A stretch of DNA of 64,000 nucleotides from Symbiodinium natans (taxonomy: Eukaryota; Sar; Dinophyceae; Suessiales; Symbiodiniaceae). The DNA is taken from positions 69,501 through 133,500 of the forward strand of contig CAJNDS010000255.1 of the NCBI GenBank assembly GCA_905221605.1, written 5' to 3'. This document shows positions 33,901 to 45,596 of the stretch, piece after piece (position 1 is the stretch's first letter; the number at the start of each line of letters is the position of its first letter). A program made the position numbers and the translations under genes. The notes beneath the pieces were generated by a model that was not told the origin of the DNA, did no database searches, and saw nothing but the letters and a program-made list of their open reading frames with translations.

Positions 33901-36900
33901 AACTAAGACCACAAGTGCCCTTTGCATCCCTTGCAAGGCTTGGAAGCTGGAACCCATACACAGCGCCTGCGCTAAAGTACGTGGGCCCGTCAGGCGACAA
34001 AGAGGCCAGGGTTCCAGGGGGGTGCAAGGATGTCGAGGGGCTGTTCAAAAGTTACACTTGCTTTTGTTTTTTTGGCCTGTTGTCCGACATGGAGAGAAAC
34101 CACCTAGCAGCAAACGCATGGCTGATCATGGCGGATAGATGGCATGGAGGGGAACACATTTCGGAAAAGGCATCTACTCGTATCTTTTCTTCGCTGTCTT
34201 CATGTTTTCCGTTTCTCAAGCCTCGGCCTTGGACAAATGCGGAAGAAAAGGTAAAGAGACACTGCCTCCACTTACCATTGTCAAAGCCTCGAACTTTATG
34301 GCACACAGTCGAGGGACATGCGGACAGCGACAGCAGTACTACTTTCCCGGCGAGCCACATTGCAGCTATTCTTATCGAGCACCGGTTGATCTGTTGCGGG
34401 CTGAGCGGGCCGTAACAGGGTGTGAATGCTGCGCGGACTGTGTGCGGAATGCGGATGCGGGCGCGTCCGGCAGCCCTCTTGATTTGTAGAGTCATGTGAA
34501 GAATCTGCATCCACCAGAGCTGCAGCAGAGGTCTCATCAAAAGGCCCGCAAGCGAGTCACTGTCAGAGGGTCGGACATGTCAAGCCCTCGCCGTTTAGTT
34601 TTTCCTCGCGCAAGAGCTAAAGCCTCGTACTGTAGAAGTCGCAGAGGTGCTGCTTGCGGTTCACCTCACGCAACCTCCGGGCGCCTAGCAGATTGCAGGG
34701 AATGGGAGCTTTGTAAGTAGCGGGGGTGGAGGACCCTGAGGCGGCACTAAGGGAACTTTCCCGATGAGCACCTCCCCCCTGTGCCCCGTCCCTCCATGTG
34801 AGTAGGCGTCCGCTTCGAACACTTCCTCCGCCTGGAGTACCTGCATGTAGTTGGAATGTAGTTCACGGCGCCTGCGTGTCCAGGTGGTTGAAGGCTCCAC
34901 ATGCCCGTGGACGTTGCCCGTGTACATGTTAAACACTATCCGCTTCTCACACTTTAACTTTCTGGCCTTTTCTCCGCTTCGCTTCGTCGCCATCTCTGCA
35001 GCTTCTGTAGCCATCTCTGCAGCCACTGTAGATCCTGTAGGGGCAGGCGGGACATCTGTCTCTGTGGCTTCCAGAGCTGTAGCTTTTCAAACACTGCGTG
35101 GCTTTCCCGCTGACATAGACGGGACATCTACTGGCTGTCGTCCAAAGCACCGGCAAAGTAAGCAGCACCGGCACTTGAAATGCATGCCTGTTGTTCACGC
35201 CGTCGGCGCTTTTCATCATCCGTTTCCGCCTCGTCGCCCTTCTGCACCGGCTGCTGCATCTCGTCGTCCGCTGCTAGTAACTCCTCCAGTTGCTTCGGCT
35301 CATGCTGTCCGTCCACTACCACACCTAACGAATTGGTGCCGACAGGTTTAAGGTGTCGCGTGGATCGCGTGGATCGCGTCTCCGAGAGCCATCTCTGCAG
35401 CGTCTGTAGTTTCTGTGGGACATCTATTTTCCAGACTTCCAGAGCTGTAGCTTCAAGCACCTTCGTCGCCATTTCTGCAGACTCTGTAGCTCCTGCAGGC
35501 GGAAGCGAGTATCCTAATTTTCTTCTGATCCATCTTGCAGCTCATCAAAACAGTTTTTGTTTTTATCTCCTGCGTGCAGTCTACGTATTTCCAGTGCAAG
35601 TTGTGACGGGCTGTCCACTGCAGGTGGCGTCGCTGCTTGGATGATCCACGTCTCCTATTGCCACCCTTTCTGGTACGTCCCGTCCATTCCCCGATGGAGT
35701 TCTGTCCCCACGCTGCTGTAGCTTCGTCGCCATCTCTGCAGCCTTTTTTAGCTGCCGTAGGCGTCGACCGTCCAAGGGGCCCTGTAGTCCTATTCCGCCT
35801 GGCGCAGCTCGGGTAAGTGCCTTAGCACCGCCGCCCTCTGCGTTCTTAAGTGTGGTAGTGGTAGCGCGTGCAGCGCGTGCAGACTCCGATACGGACTGCT
35901 GCTGCTTCCAAAGCTGTAGCAGCCTTTGTAGCTGCTGTAGGCGTAGGCAGGACATTTAATTTCTTTGTGGTATCCAGAGAGCTGTAGCTTCAAGCACCTT
36001 CGTCGCCATCTCTGCAAGACGTGTAGCTGCCGCAGGACTAGGCGGGACATCCGGATCCTCTGTGGCTTCCAGCGCTGTAGATTCAAGTCGCTGCAGCTCC
36101 TGTAGCCCTAGTCCTATGCCGCCTGCCGCAGCTGCGGCAAGTGCGGTAGTGGCGCCGCCCTTTGCGGATGTAAGTGCGGTAGTGGTGGCTGAGACCACAG
36201 ACGCTGCCCATCCAACCTCGTCACACTGCCCCGACATCTGGAATTTCTGTGGCTTCCAGAACTGTAGCTTCAAGCATATTTTCTGCCCTCTTATCCAGTG
36301 CCGCACAAGCTGCCCGATGTTTTCTTTTCTGACATTTTTTCTATTCTAGTCCTCCACTTGAATTCTGTGGCGGAGGGGGGCGATGACGTTCATCGGAGCT
36401 CCCCTGAGAAGTCGAGAGGGACGTGGATGCTCACTTCACGCATCCACAACTCAAACCTTCAACCACGTAAAGGGAGCACCGCTTGCGATCTGTTTGATTG
36501 AGCCTCCAACGACAGTACTGGGATTTTGCTTGCACCCTTCGGGTTGAAGAATTGCAAAAGTCCTTGCCAGCTTGAAGATTGAATCTCTCAGATTCAAGAT
36601 GACGAATACAAGCACCCTGCTGTCTCCAGATGGCCAGTATGTATCCATCCCCAAAATTGGAAGGTACATAAATATCAAAAACATTGGGACGTACCATTTG
36701 TCTGTAAAAGCAGGACCATTGAATTGCAGAATGCAAGCTAAAGCAAAAAAGTTGACGACATTGAGTAAAGAAACCTGGAACAAAGAACCGTGCTTGGGGT
36801 TTAAGGCTTCAGCGGCCCGAACCACTTGACCGCAAGCAACCATTCTACATGGAAAGGTGTGGGCACTGCCCGGAGTGCTGGCAGAGGTCACGCCAGGTGC

Positions 36901-39900
36901 TGCAAGGGGTGTGGAAAGAAGATCCTTCGAGAGGGCATGGGAGGGTAAAGTGGTGATGTTGTTGTGGTTGGTGGTTGTTGTGGCTGGTGGTTGTGTGCCT
37001 TTTGGTTGCGTGTCCCATAGCCACACCAGGCATGCCCTTTAAGTTCGTCTGCCTGGGCCACAACGGCATCCCGAGATGGGAGGAAAATCGCCCGAACCGG
37101 CCAGGGACCTAGGGGCTTCAGACATGATCTTGAACGCATGGCAAGGGCGAGCTTTGGACTTGGGCGTAGGACTCAGGGCAGAAAGAGTATCTGCGGTATT
37201 GAGGGGCCACAGATTTTGAAACTTCAGGGGCTTGAAAATTGGATGCTTCGATCGTGTCAGGCTCTTTTGTTGGGTTTCTGTCTCAAGAGCTGCTGCCCCA
37301 ATGCCTGTTTGGGCAGAGCTCAAAGAAAAAGCTTGTGCTTCTCAGGTAAACTGCACATGACGAACTTGAATGAGTACTCAGGGTTGGATATTCTTGTTGG
37401 TCCTTGACACCCCACTCTCGACCCCTAACAACATTGCCCCGGGGCATGAGAACTCCCTGAGCCCCAAACCGAATCGAGCTGCGACACTGAACCGCCCGAA
37501 GCTTCAACCCCAATCGCCACATCCTAGCCCTAACCTCAGACGACGCGTCCCCAGCTGCCGAGGTTCTGGTCCGGCGAGGAGCCCAGGGTAGGTGCCTGAC
37601 CTTGAACCCAACTTTGAGCTGCCAACCCCAAGCCCAGCTTTCCATTCATGTGGCACGATCCGTTTCCACATCTTTTAGCCTACGCCTATGCTCTTTCCAC
37701 TTTCCACATTCCATATTTTTGTAGATACATGGAAGCGACAAAGAGCACAGGGCAAAACATGTAGAAAGTGGAAGGGGCGTAGACCCGGAAACAAGTGGAA
37801 AGCGACAGCGGAAAGTGGAAAAACGTTTTCAGGTGGACAGGGCATGGGCCCAAAAGAAAGTGGAAAGTGCAAAATAAGAGAGTCATAGAGTCCATAGGCT
37901 TCAAAAGAAGCTCGCCACGCTTTGCGGATCAGTGGAGCGAAGCTCATTCACAGCATGGCTTGAGGCTTGAGCGTCCTTTGTCGGCGCGGCGCCCTTGCTG
38001 CGGTCACTGATGCCCCATGTAATCATGTAATCCCATGTTAAGAAGGGTCTGGGGGGTGATGTCTACACATACATAGATTTACACGGCTATCGGCTGTCGT
38101 GAATAAATGTTGGTGCCGTCAGTGGAATCCAGCTACAGCAGGTTTCAGGAATGCTAGTTCCATACAGTCCGTACAGTACGTTAAACCCTGCAGACATATG
38201 CAATTTTTGAAGCAAGCGAAATCCAGACCTTCATCTCTGCGTAAAAGGAAAAGGTGTTTGTTCTAGTTCAACATCCCCAAGTTCGGATAGCTTGTAGGCT
38301 TTGCCTATACATTTTTGCATATTGTAGATAATTTGAAGCTGTTAGTTGTTAACTTTGGAACAATCCACATCTCCGATTGGATGATGTGAACCAAGAGCTG
38401 AGAACCAAATTCCCAAAACATGTTTTGGGGAGCAGGTTCGTTCCATGGCCTGGGCCGGCGTCAATGTAAGCGGACCGTGCCAATCAAGATGGGCACAAGA
38501 AACCAAGAAAGCAACTCAAACTCCCAGTTTTTTTATATGAACCTTGGTTCCCAAGCTTGACTTGACTAACCACTTCGGGTCCAGGGATTTTGGGATCACC
38601 CTGGATACCGAGGTGTGCTCGGTGTGTTCTATTGTTGTTTTTGTGGGGGAGGTACCAATTCTTGCTGTCTTCGTTGATTTTGTTTTGAGGACTTTTTAAG
38701 GCTTTGACATTTTTCGGCCTCTGGCCATGGGCTTTTTGATTCAAGATGGGTTAGAGAACTTTCCAAAACTGAAGGTTTTGCAAGTGCTGGTAAGCGGGGG
38801 CTGGCGAGAGGCTCGTGACGCTTTGCTTGCAGGAGGCTTCCTACCTGTTTGACCTTCCATCGCCCAGGAAGGCGAAGGCTACAATTGTCTGGCCGTTGGG
38901 GATTGCGGATGTTGGCGGTTGGCGATAGAAGCTTAGCAGGAGTCCTCTAGTGACAAGCAGTCGTGCAATGCATGCAAAGGTTGTCGTGTGACTTTGTATG
39001 ACTGGGAACAGTGCTTTTGCTAAGCTGTTAAGGAGCGGGGCCTTGAGGCTGGTGCTGGAGGGCTCATAGGCACATATGGAAGTACCGAGGCCAGTTCCAA
39101 AACTTCACACTCAAACCCTGTGTTGGCAAGGAAAGTAAAGCCTGAAGTCCTGGAGCCTGGAGCTGGGTCTGGAACAAGCAGTGGCTTCCGGTAAAACAAT
39201 CATCGCAGAATCTCGCTACCAAAATCACTGACTTCCAGCAACAAAACCAGTGGAACTCTTGATGCCAAGCACTCAAGAACCGGAGCCCTGTACCATAAGT
39301 TCAACATCTGAACATGAGAATCCCTTACGTCCCAAGCCCACTTTTGCCTCCAATGCGAACTTTCTGTCAGGGTGAGGGCCAGGAGCTGGATGTGGTCTGG
39401 GGCGACAACTGGCTGGCAGCTCGCTTGGTCACCTGAGGTTGATGTTTGGGACATGGGGGCGGCTTGACCTCTGCAGTCTCAGCCACGCATCTGAATATCA
39501 GAAAGCTTCCAGCTGGTAAGCCCCTCATTTCGAAACACCTGGCAGGCCTGCACACCCCAGCCCTCCCCCCCCACCAACCCACCCTAAAATATTGGGTAGT
39601 TCCTGAAGAGTGATGAACTGAAGAACGAATAAGCGCAAAATACATGTAGAATTGATGACATGTGAATGAGGCCCATACATCGAGCGAGTACATAGCTAGT
39701 GCAAACGCCATGCATCTCCGTTCTCAAAGTAAGCCAAGGCTTGTGACAAGGCGTGCTATTTTTCAGACAAGTAGGCATGTTGTCGAAATCACCCACCTCC
39801 TAAGGTGAGGCTCTATTCATTTAGTACCTTCACAGTGCGACAATGCCAGAGTGTGAGTGAGTGATTGAGTAAGTGATTGACTGAGTGAGTGAGTGAGTGA

Positions 39901-42900
39901 TTGAGTGAGTGAGTATGAGTGAATGGGTGTGTCGCTGAGTGAGTGAGTGCGTACGTGCGTGCGTGCGTCGGTGTGTGTGTGTACCCCTTCTGACAAGTAA
40001 CGCATGTGCCAAAAGAGACGCGCGCGCGCGCGCGCGCGGCCCAGTTTCTGCAACAAAATCGCTGCACTGCCACGTAAATAGATGTATGTTCAAGAAGCAA
40101 GCATGGCAAAGTCGAGTTGTCGAATGCTTATGCAATCAGCTTGCAAACATACCTAAACCTGAAAAAGAATATGACAAAATAAGACAATCAGTTCAAAGTC
40201 ATTGCCAAGCGCAATTTTTGAAGACTCTAACATGGACCATGGCGGTGTGAACCCAGTCTCTTTCAGGTAGACATCGACCCTCTTGAGTTTCCTGGTGCTG
40301 CCTCTTGGCTGCGAGGGGCAGTGGAAGCTGAGCAGGGACCGGGTGAGGAGGACGTGAGCATCTCGAGGCCGAGCCTCCACAGATGCCTCACCTAAGGCCC
40401 TGGCCCTTACTTAGGCACTTGTGTGCCAGGGCCTACAGCGGTACCTGGCCATCAGGCCCACAAGGGCCACAGGGGGGTGACAGTTCTTCCAAAGCGCGCA
40501 GCCACCGCAAGCAATTGCCTTTTCTGCTCACCGCACCACGTGCTCGAAGCCCAATTTCCCTAAACCGAACTTCCCCTAACCTCAGACTGCCAGATGCCGC
40601 CTAGATCTTTCACGCTTTCAACTGGAAGTTTGCGGATGTTCAGAAGAAGGTCGGGGAGACAGCTCTTTGCGGGGTTTCGGGGGTTTTGGGGGTTTCGAGT
40701 TTGGGCTTTCTTTGGTATGTGCCTCGAGAGTTCAGGAGTTGATTGCGTGGGTCCCGCTGGTTGACATCGGTGGTTGAGGGACGGAACTGGATACTGTATA
40801 CTTCACATCTCAGGTGATTAGGCTATAGGCACTGTTCAACAAACTTTTCCGCAGTGGATGTTTTGTCGACGATATCATCAGTTTGTGTTGCACCAGCACG
40901 GAATGTAGGCATTTAAATGGACCTTACCCAAGCTGGGCCTGCAATACTCGGACTCGCCCTGACCCAACGACCCAAGTCAAGTACTCGGTCGGATTTGCTT
41001 CCCACTCCAAAGGTGACTTGTTTCCGTCGCCTGGCTTTGAACCCTTTGTGCCAGCCCGTTCCCCATGCAAGAGATGTACCCAAAGACCTGCAGGCAGTAA
41101 ACGCGCTCCCCGTGTGCTTTGTAGATAGACTGTTGGGACGGTATCCAAGACATGTCCGCTTGCTAACCCGCCTCGAAATTTTGAACCCCCCACACCTTCC
41201 CTTCCCCAGGCCGCAATGATCGCTGCGCTGGGTTTCGATGCTGTGCAGCTGAGCCCAGCGCAGAAGAGCATCCCAGGACGAATCCCCTAAAGCATAGTGG
41301 GCTTAGCAGGATCCAAATGTAGCTTTGGGCTTTGGCTGGGAGCTCTAGACTCAAAATAGTGTTCAGAGATATGCCGAGGCATCTCTTGCCACAACCTCAA
41401 AATTCAGCCCTGAAACTCGAATCCCGCCTCTGACATCCAATCCTTGATTCCACCTGCAGGAGATCAGTGGTGGACCCGCTACCAGCCTGTGAAGTACGAG
41501 GAGGTTCATGGTCTCGGTAACGAGCAGGCGCGATGGAGGGCCTTTGCTACGCTGACTATTCGGCTAAATTTCGTTCGCAAGTGCCGTGCTGCTGCATGGT
41601 ATTTACCGCAACGCAAGGCTTTGTTGAGGGCTCAGACTGGAACAAGCCTTAGCCTTGAGCGCTGTCATCCCATCTGCCCAGAACAGCAAGTGGCCGTTTT
41701 GGCCGTTTTGGCCTTTTTGGCAGTTGTGGCCGTTTCGAACGCTCGTCTGTCTTGGTCCCTACATCGAAGCGCCCTCCCATATCCGCAGGGCACCACTCTG
41801 ATACTAAAGGCCTAAGCTTCCCCGGCGGTCCTTTGCCCCAAGTTTCCAGGCTGTAACGCTCAAAGAACAATTCAGAGCCCTGCTTCCAGGAGCTCCGGAA
41901 CTGCTGCAAAGCCTGTGAAAAGGTTGGCCTTCTGGTTTTTGGGGATTTGGTCTTCAACCACATGCAGGCTGGGAAAAGGGTTTCGGCCTTTTGAGGCTGC
42001 CTGATGTTTGCATTGTAGATATGGATTTCATAAACTTTGCAGCCTTTGTGGGTTCAGGGCTGGATGTTTGGGGACCCTTTGAGGTGTTGGAGGTTCTTAG
42101 AGCTTGGGGCATATCTGGCTGCTTGGCTTTCACAGCTTCGGTGGCTTCTGTCCCAGATGACGAAGGGCAGAAATTCTGCCTGAAACTCACAGTTCTGAAT
42201 GCCACACGTCCGACCCTCTATTTTTTCTCCCCGCTATCCTTGGAAAGGCTTTTTCATTTCGAGTGCTCGCTATTGGACAGTGGGTTGTCTTGACAAATCT
42301 TCAAACAAGGGGGTATCCCAGATTTAGTGTGTCAAGGAGGCAGCTGCTACAAGAGCCGTGTAACACCTGGCATCTCTTGCTCTATGAGTTAGATTCATCT
42401 AATTCGGTTGGAGCCCTGAAACCTTGACCCTAAACCTGAAATCCCTTGACACTGAACTTCCAGCCCTATCAAGCTAAAAACCTACAACTCTCAAGGTATA
42501 CGTTTGCAAAAGGAACACGGAACATATAACACACGGAATGAGTTTGCACCCACAATCTGACCCATTGTTCATTCGGGAACACGTTTCCAGTAAGCGTTTG
42601 TAGTGTCATGCTTCCACAGTTCCACAGATTTGGTCTTCATGGCCTCAGGGTTGGCATGCTCGCACCAGCAACATCTTTGATGTTTGCAACCACCGGGACG
42701 TGTAGAGTTGATCTCAAGCACTGATTGAGGGTTCAAGCTTCAAGGTGACGAGAGGGTGTCTCTGGTTGCTTTGATTGTAGAGAAGCTGCATCCAATCTTC
42801 TTGCGTGAGTGGAGAAGGCTTAGCCTGCGCACATCTACCCTGAACCCCACCGTCGACGTTGTCCTTCATGCAAAGGTAGTTGCTAGCTGCGACGAGTGGC

Positions 42901-45269
42901 GCAAGGCGCAGCAGGATGGGCTTCTGCACAACCGAAGACCTCCATCCTACAACCAACGCTACACCCCAAAGCCCAGCCACATCCAGCTGCCCTGAAGCCA
43001 CGACACACCCCAGATCCTCAGCAGAAGCCACCAACCTTCACAAGATGTTGGACTTTATTGAAGAGCCCACTACCTGGCCTTTTCCGGGAAGGACGCGGGC
43101 CTCCTGGAGATTCTCCAGCGCAGGCTCTCGCAGAAGTTGGGCCCCACCTTCTCCAGGCCCCCCCGCTATGAAAAGAGAATGCAAATGGGGTCTCAAATGG
43201 CCTGCGGTGTGCTTTGAGTTTGAGCGGCTTGAAGTTCTGTTCATTTTGTTCATTACAGCCAAAAAAACTTGGCAAGAGGCTCAGTCAGCCCTTGAAACCT
43301 TAGAGCCACAAGCCCTGACACCTTCAAAGCTCAACGCTTTTTGACGATGCGGCATATGCAGGGATGACTTCGAGTGGCCGTGGTATCCTCTGGAGGGCGA
43401 GGACGGCTGTGGGGCCGTGCGTCGTAAGAATATCTAAGAATTCAAGCTTCAAGTCCTCAGCATCAAACTCGCTCGCAACTCCAATTCCCGTTCTGGAGAA
43501 AACGCCCCGACGCTCCAGAGTCTCAAGATCCTTGAGGTGGCTGACGTGGCTGAACGGTTCAGTTTTGGGACTGCGGTGGGTGCTTAAGGTTCAATGTTTT
43601 TGTGCTTCTGGGGGTTCTGTGGGTTCGGGGGTTCAGGTTCAGACGCTGGTGTGTTTTCTGATGGCGATTTTCCTTGCGCACCGCGAATCTTCCGCCGCGA
43701 GATCTGCCCGAAGCCCTTACCAATCTTGAAGGCCTGTTTGGTTTGGGATTTGGCGTGAACTGGAAGGAAGGCATCGCTAGAAAGCCACATAAAGCCACCA
43801 CCCTGCTAGGACTGGGATGGCCCTAAGCGCATGGAGGGCTGGGGCTGCGGCGAGTGGTCCGAGCTCAAGGCTCGAGGGTTTCGGCCTGGGGAATGTGAGT
43901 TCGTACGTGTTCGCAACGCGGGTTGCAGGTGCTTTCGGCTGCTGGGAAACTTCTGGTGCGGGTTTATGTCGGGTCAAGGGCTCCACAAACACCATAAGCA
44001 AATAGAAGCAAACATAAGCAACCGGTATATGTAAGAATCCCAAGCCAACAAATTAAGGCCCCCAAGCTCCAAATCCCTCCAAGTCCCTCCAAATCGCTTG
44101 GCAGGGCGGCTCAGCGAAGGTCGTCTCCGTGCACTCGGCCCACATGGAGAAGCTGTGGCTGGGCTGTGTATTGTGAGTCTGAAAGAGGAAGCACCTGGGG
44201 TTCACTGGCGTAGGGTTGTGAGTACCAACAGCAACAAAGACTGTGTTGTTGAAGGGAGAAAGCGCTTCAGTTGTTTGGGGAGTGGGCTGAGTGTTGAGGT
44301 TGAAGGGCTTTTGGGCATGGAGGCTTGAGTTTGGGATTCCGCTGTGGCGGCAGCTTGCCGAAAGTGCTTGATCCGAATGCTTCCGCTCTGACTGTGAGTG
44401 CCCATCGCTGTGACTCGCTGTGACTCACTGCGGGGCTCACTGCGTGACTTATTGCAGGGACCTCGCAGCTTCCCAGTCCAAACCTGGCAAAGCGGTTTGC
44501 AGGTTTGGGGCCAAGCCCAACCTAAAGCTCTAAGTGTATCAAAAGCCTGAATGTCGAGGAAAAACTGTGGGGTGTCTGGCTTCCGCTTCGATGCGGCGAA
44601 GCCACGCCGCTGCAAGCAAGGTTATGTTTTGGTGTTTGGGGTGCTGGATGAATCGCACTCGTTTCTGCAGCAGCTGGGAATGGTACTGTACGCCCCTTGG
44701 CTCAATGCAACCTTACTTTGTGCATCGCCTTTGGTGGGCAAAGCTGACTTTGTTGGATGTGCTTTGTACATAGTTTAGAAGCTTTCGCCTGCCCTCCTCT
44801 GGCATCTCGCCACGCACGATCATCACTTTGTGACGATGTCTAGCAACATGAAGGTTGCCCAACCAAGTTGATTGACATCTTTCAAAGTGGGATCTGACTG
44901 AGACCATTGAATGCTGCATCAAGCATAATGCTATCCGCATCGCACCCATTCAATCCATTGACCATTGAGAAGATTTAGGCAACATCCCTTCTTGCATGAA
45001 ACTGACTTAGGTGAGCACCATAGTCACAAAATCGCATGCATCTCAAAGGTATGTTCTGACGTCACACATCGCTAAACTATCCATGTCTCCAGCCGGAGCG
45101 TGCAAGAGACTCATTGCAGCCATGAACTGTTGTCCTGAGTTCTTTGTCCGTCTTTTTCAGCTGGTCCTCAAAACACCGTCCATCAGCCCTGGGCTCAAGG
45201 CACATGCGGCCCGAGCACATAAGCCACTACGTGGACAAGGCCGACGTGTACGCGTATGGCGAGGCCCTT
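27849..45269 (+). CDS. starch-binding (CBM20) alpha-amylase (GH13), discontinuous gene
   Basis: Eight supportable plus-strand exons encode, in order, two parts of a CBM20 module, a linker and GH13 catalytic segments. CBM20 parts are DFPIWSTAPLALPVSKVEYK and RWEGVEGNRQLLVEP. GH13 parts are IFHAFNWKFADVQ (barrel strand 1), GFDAVQLSPAQKS (strand 2), WWTRYQPVKYE, GVSGFRFDAAK (conserved region II, with the nucleophile Asp) and HMRPEHISHYVDKADVYAYG followed by Glu (region III, acid/base). The enzyme would hydrolyse alpha-1,4 bonds of starch, with CBM20 holding the granule. Five consecutive junctions keep frame (three phase-0, then one phase-1). Donors are GT, GC and GA. Conserved region I was not found between 41528 and 44105, and region IV is only a candidate at 50482. 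The 5' start is not located. Family and domains are secure; exon edges are approximate. Confidence 0.78.
28716..28775 (+). CDS. CBM20 exon 2 of the amylase gene
   Basis: 20 codons between the acceptor CTCTCAG and the donor GTTCGG, phase 0 at both ends. It encodes VRWEGVEGNRQLLVEPGQLE. The Trp-Glu...Asn-Arg pattern is the conserved end of CBM20 (WExGxNRxL). Confidence 0.72.
29518..29735 (+). repeat. degenerate GAGTATCCTTGGAGT repeats inside the amylase intron
   Basis: GAGTATATCTGGAGTGCCCA, GAATATCCCTGGAGTGCCCA, GAGTATCCTTGGAGAACC and ATTATCCTTGGAGTGTGG recur at about 50-60 base spacing. Confidence 0.8.
34975..36310 (-). repeat. degenerate repeat-coding tract, minus strand
   Basis: On the minus strand a module like MATKVLEATAL, followed by a short Pro/Asp-Val-Pro segment, recurs at about 34985, 35470, 35735 and 36010. 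A longer part is duplicated between 35792-35865 and 36108-36195 (peptides like SATTTALTSAKGG and RATTTTLKNAEGG, both followed by GGIG). Both copies stay open on the minus strand, which suggests an ancestral repeat protein. Stops and frame changes between modules suggest decay. No family is recognised. Confidence 0.5.
35128..35472 (-). CDS. possible exon at the end of the repeat-coding tract
   Basis: A minus-strand frame of 114 codons ends at 35128. It begins with one module (MATKVLEATALEVWKIDVPQ) and continues into a unique acidic and basic tail including KQLEELLAADDEMQQPV and GDEAETDDEKRRRREQQ. The tail is non-repetitive and its codons lean to G/C. It could be the C-terminus of the repeat protein. 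Function unknown. Confidence 0.4.
   Translation of the reverse strand: MATKVLEATALEVWKIDVPQKLQTLQRWLSETRSTRSTRHLKPVGTNSLGVVVDGQHEPKQLEELLAADDEMQQPVQKGDEAETDDEKRRRREQQACISSAGAAYFAGALDDSQ
39843..40040. repeat. (TGAG)n, (GTGC)n and (CG)n microsatellites
   Basis: 39850-39955 is imperfect GTGAGTGAGTGATTGA repeats, 39955-39982 is GTGCGTGC and GTGTGT, and 40018-40039 is alternating CG for about 20 bases. Confidence 0.92.
40267..40353 (+). CDS. linker exon of the amylase gene
   Basis: 29 codons after the acceptor CTCTTTCAG and before the donor GTGAGC, phase 0 at both ends. It encodes VDIDPLEFPGAASWLRGAVE and an acidic end (GEED). It joins the CBM20 exon to the first barrel exon. GT sites a few bases upstream are alternatives. 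Confidence 0.62.
40605..40649 (+). CDS. GH13 barrel strand 1 exon (45 bases)
   Basis: 15 codons, IFHAFNWKFADVQKK, between the acceptor CCTAG and the donor GTCGGG. It matches the (V/I)xxHAF(N/D)W start of the alpha-amylase barrel. With the next exon it gives the usual distance from the Trp to the Gly before strand 2. Confidence 0.72.
41210..41276 (+). CDS. GH13 barrel strand 2 exon
   Basis: 67 bases after the acceptor CTTCCCCAG. Encodes AAMIAALGFDAVQLSPAQKS, matching GFxAVxxSPP of amylases. It ends in phase 1 before GACGAA, a GA donor. Confidence 0.78.
41460..41527 (+). CDS. GH13 WWxRYQPxxY exon
   Basis: 68 bases after the acceptor CACCTGCAG. Encodes DQWWTRYQPVKYEEVHGLGN and EQ, matching the amylase pattern WWxRYQPVxYxxxxRxGNE. 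It completes the codon begun by the preceding exon. The donor appears to be GC (GCGCGA). Confidence 0.82.
44105..44162 (+). CDS. GH13 helix exon before conserved region II
   Basis: After the acceptor TTGGCAG this exon encodes GGSAKVVSVHSAHMEKLWL with nearly all G/C third positions. It fits the helix before region II of amylases (like AEYMNHLIDIGVAGFR). A GC donor at 44163 is likely; the exact end is uncertain by a few bases. Confidence 0.55.
44559..44600 (+). CDS. GH13 conserved region II exon
   Basis: Encodes KNCGVSGFRFDAAK. The Asp codon at 44590-44592 is the predicted catalytic nucleophile. The acceptor is GTCGAG and the donor is GCCACG (GC type). The split Lys codon continues in the next exon. 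Confidence 0.8.
45200..45269 (+). CDS. GH13 conserved region III exon
   Basis: Encodes HMRPEHISHYVDKADVYAYG then EAL. The Glu codon at 45261-45263 is the predicted general acid. It completes the Lys codon of the preceding exon (AA then G), giving FDAAKHM as in many alpha-amylases. A GA donor (GATTTT) follows. Confidence 0.8.
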
Positions 45270-45549
45270 GATTTTTGAGCTACCTGATGATTGTTGAGAC
45301 GCTTTCCGTTTCTTTGGATTCAGGGGTCTTTGTTCTTGTCTCTTTGAGAGGTTCTGAGCTGTGGAAGGGTTCAGGAATATTGAAATCTTGTGACATCTTT
45401 TCCCAATGGACTCAAGCTCGGGTCAGGCTCGGTTCGAAGAATGAGTTTTTACGACTGGACATTTGCGGCTGGGTTTTTATGTGTAGCAGATGTGTGAGGT
45501 TGCAGTTCTAGAGGTGACCATCGCGCAGAACCTGATTGCAAAATCTCTC

Positions 45550-45596
45550 AGAGAGAGAGAGAGCGAGCGAGCGAGAGAGAGAGAGAGAGAGAGAAG
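45550..45596 (+). repeat. (GA)n tail 1 of the retroelement chain
   Basis: Alternating GA with a few GCGA interruptions. It is followed directly by AGGTAG, the start of the next element. Confidence 0.9.

Larger units (their letters stand above)
28776..40266 (+). other. inferred 11.5-kb intron; no other plus-strand exon assigned
   Basis: Both exon ends are phase 0 and join sensibly (GQLE then VDIDPLEF). Between them I assign no plus-strand exon. Contents noted are the repeats at 29518-29735, the minus-strand repeat-coding tract at 34975-36310, an AT-rich stretch at 36500-36780 and the microsatellites at 39843-40040. Words such as CCCTAAAC, GGGTTTAGG and AGCCCCAAA are frequent throughout. Confidence 0.55.

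Noticed and set aside
36451-37026. Minus-strand frame of 191 codons with a hydrophobic middle
   Set aside because: The region is AT-rich and microsatellite-like at one end, there is no codon bias, and no family is recognised.
42013-42050. Possible amylase region I (VCIVDMDFINFA)
   Set aside because: The spacing is one residue too long and the His after Asn is Phe. No convincing splice sites.
42840-42920. Possible PPR motif (VVLHAKVVASCDEWRKAQQ) or amylase region I (VDVVLHAK)
   Set aside because: It lacks four residues of a PPR motif and the Asn of region I. Neither assignment holds.
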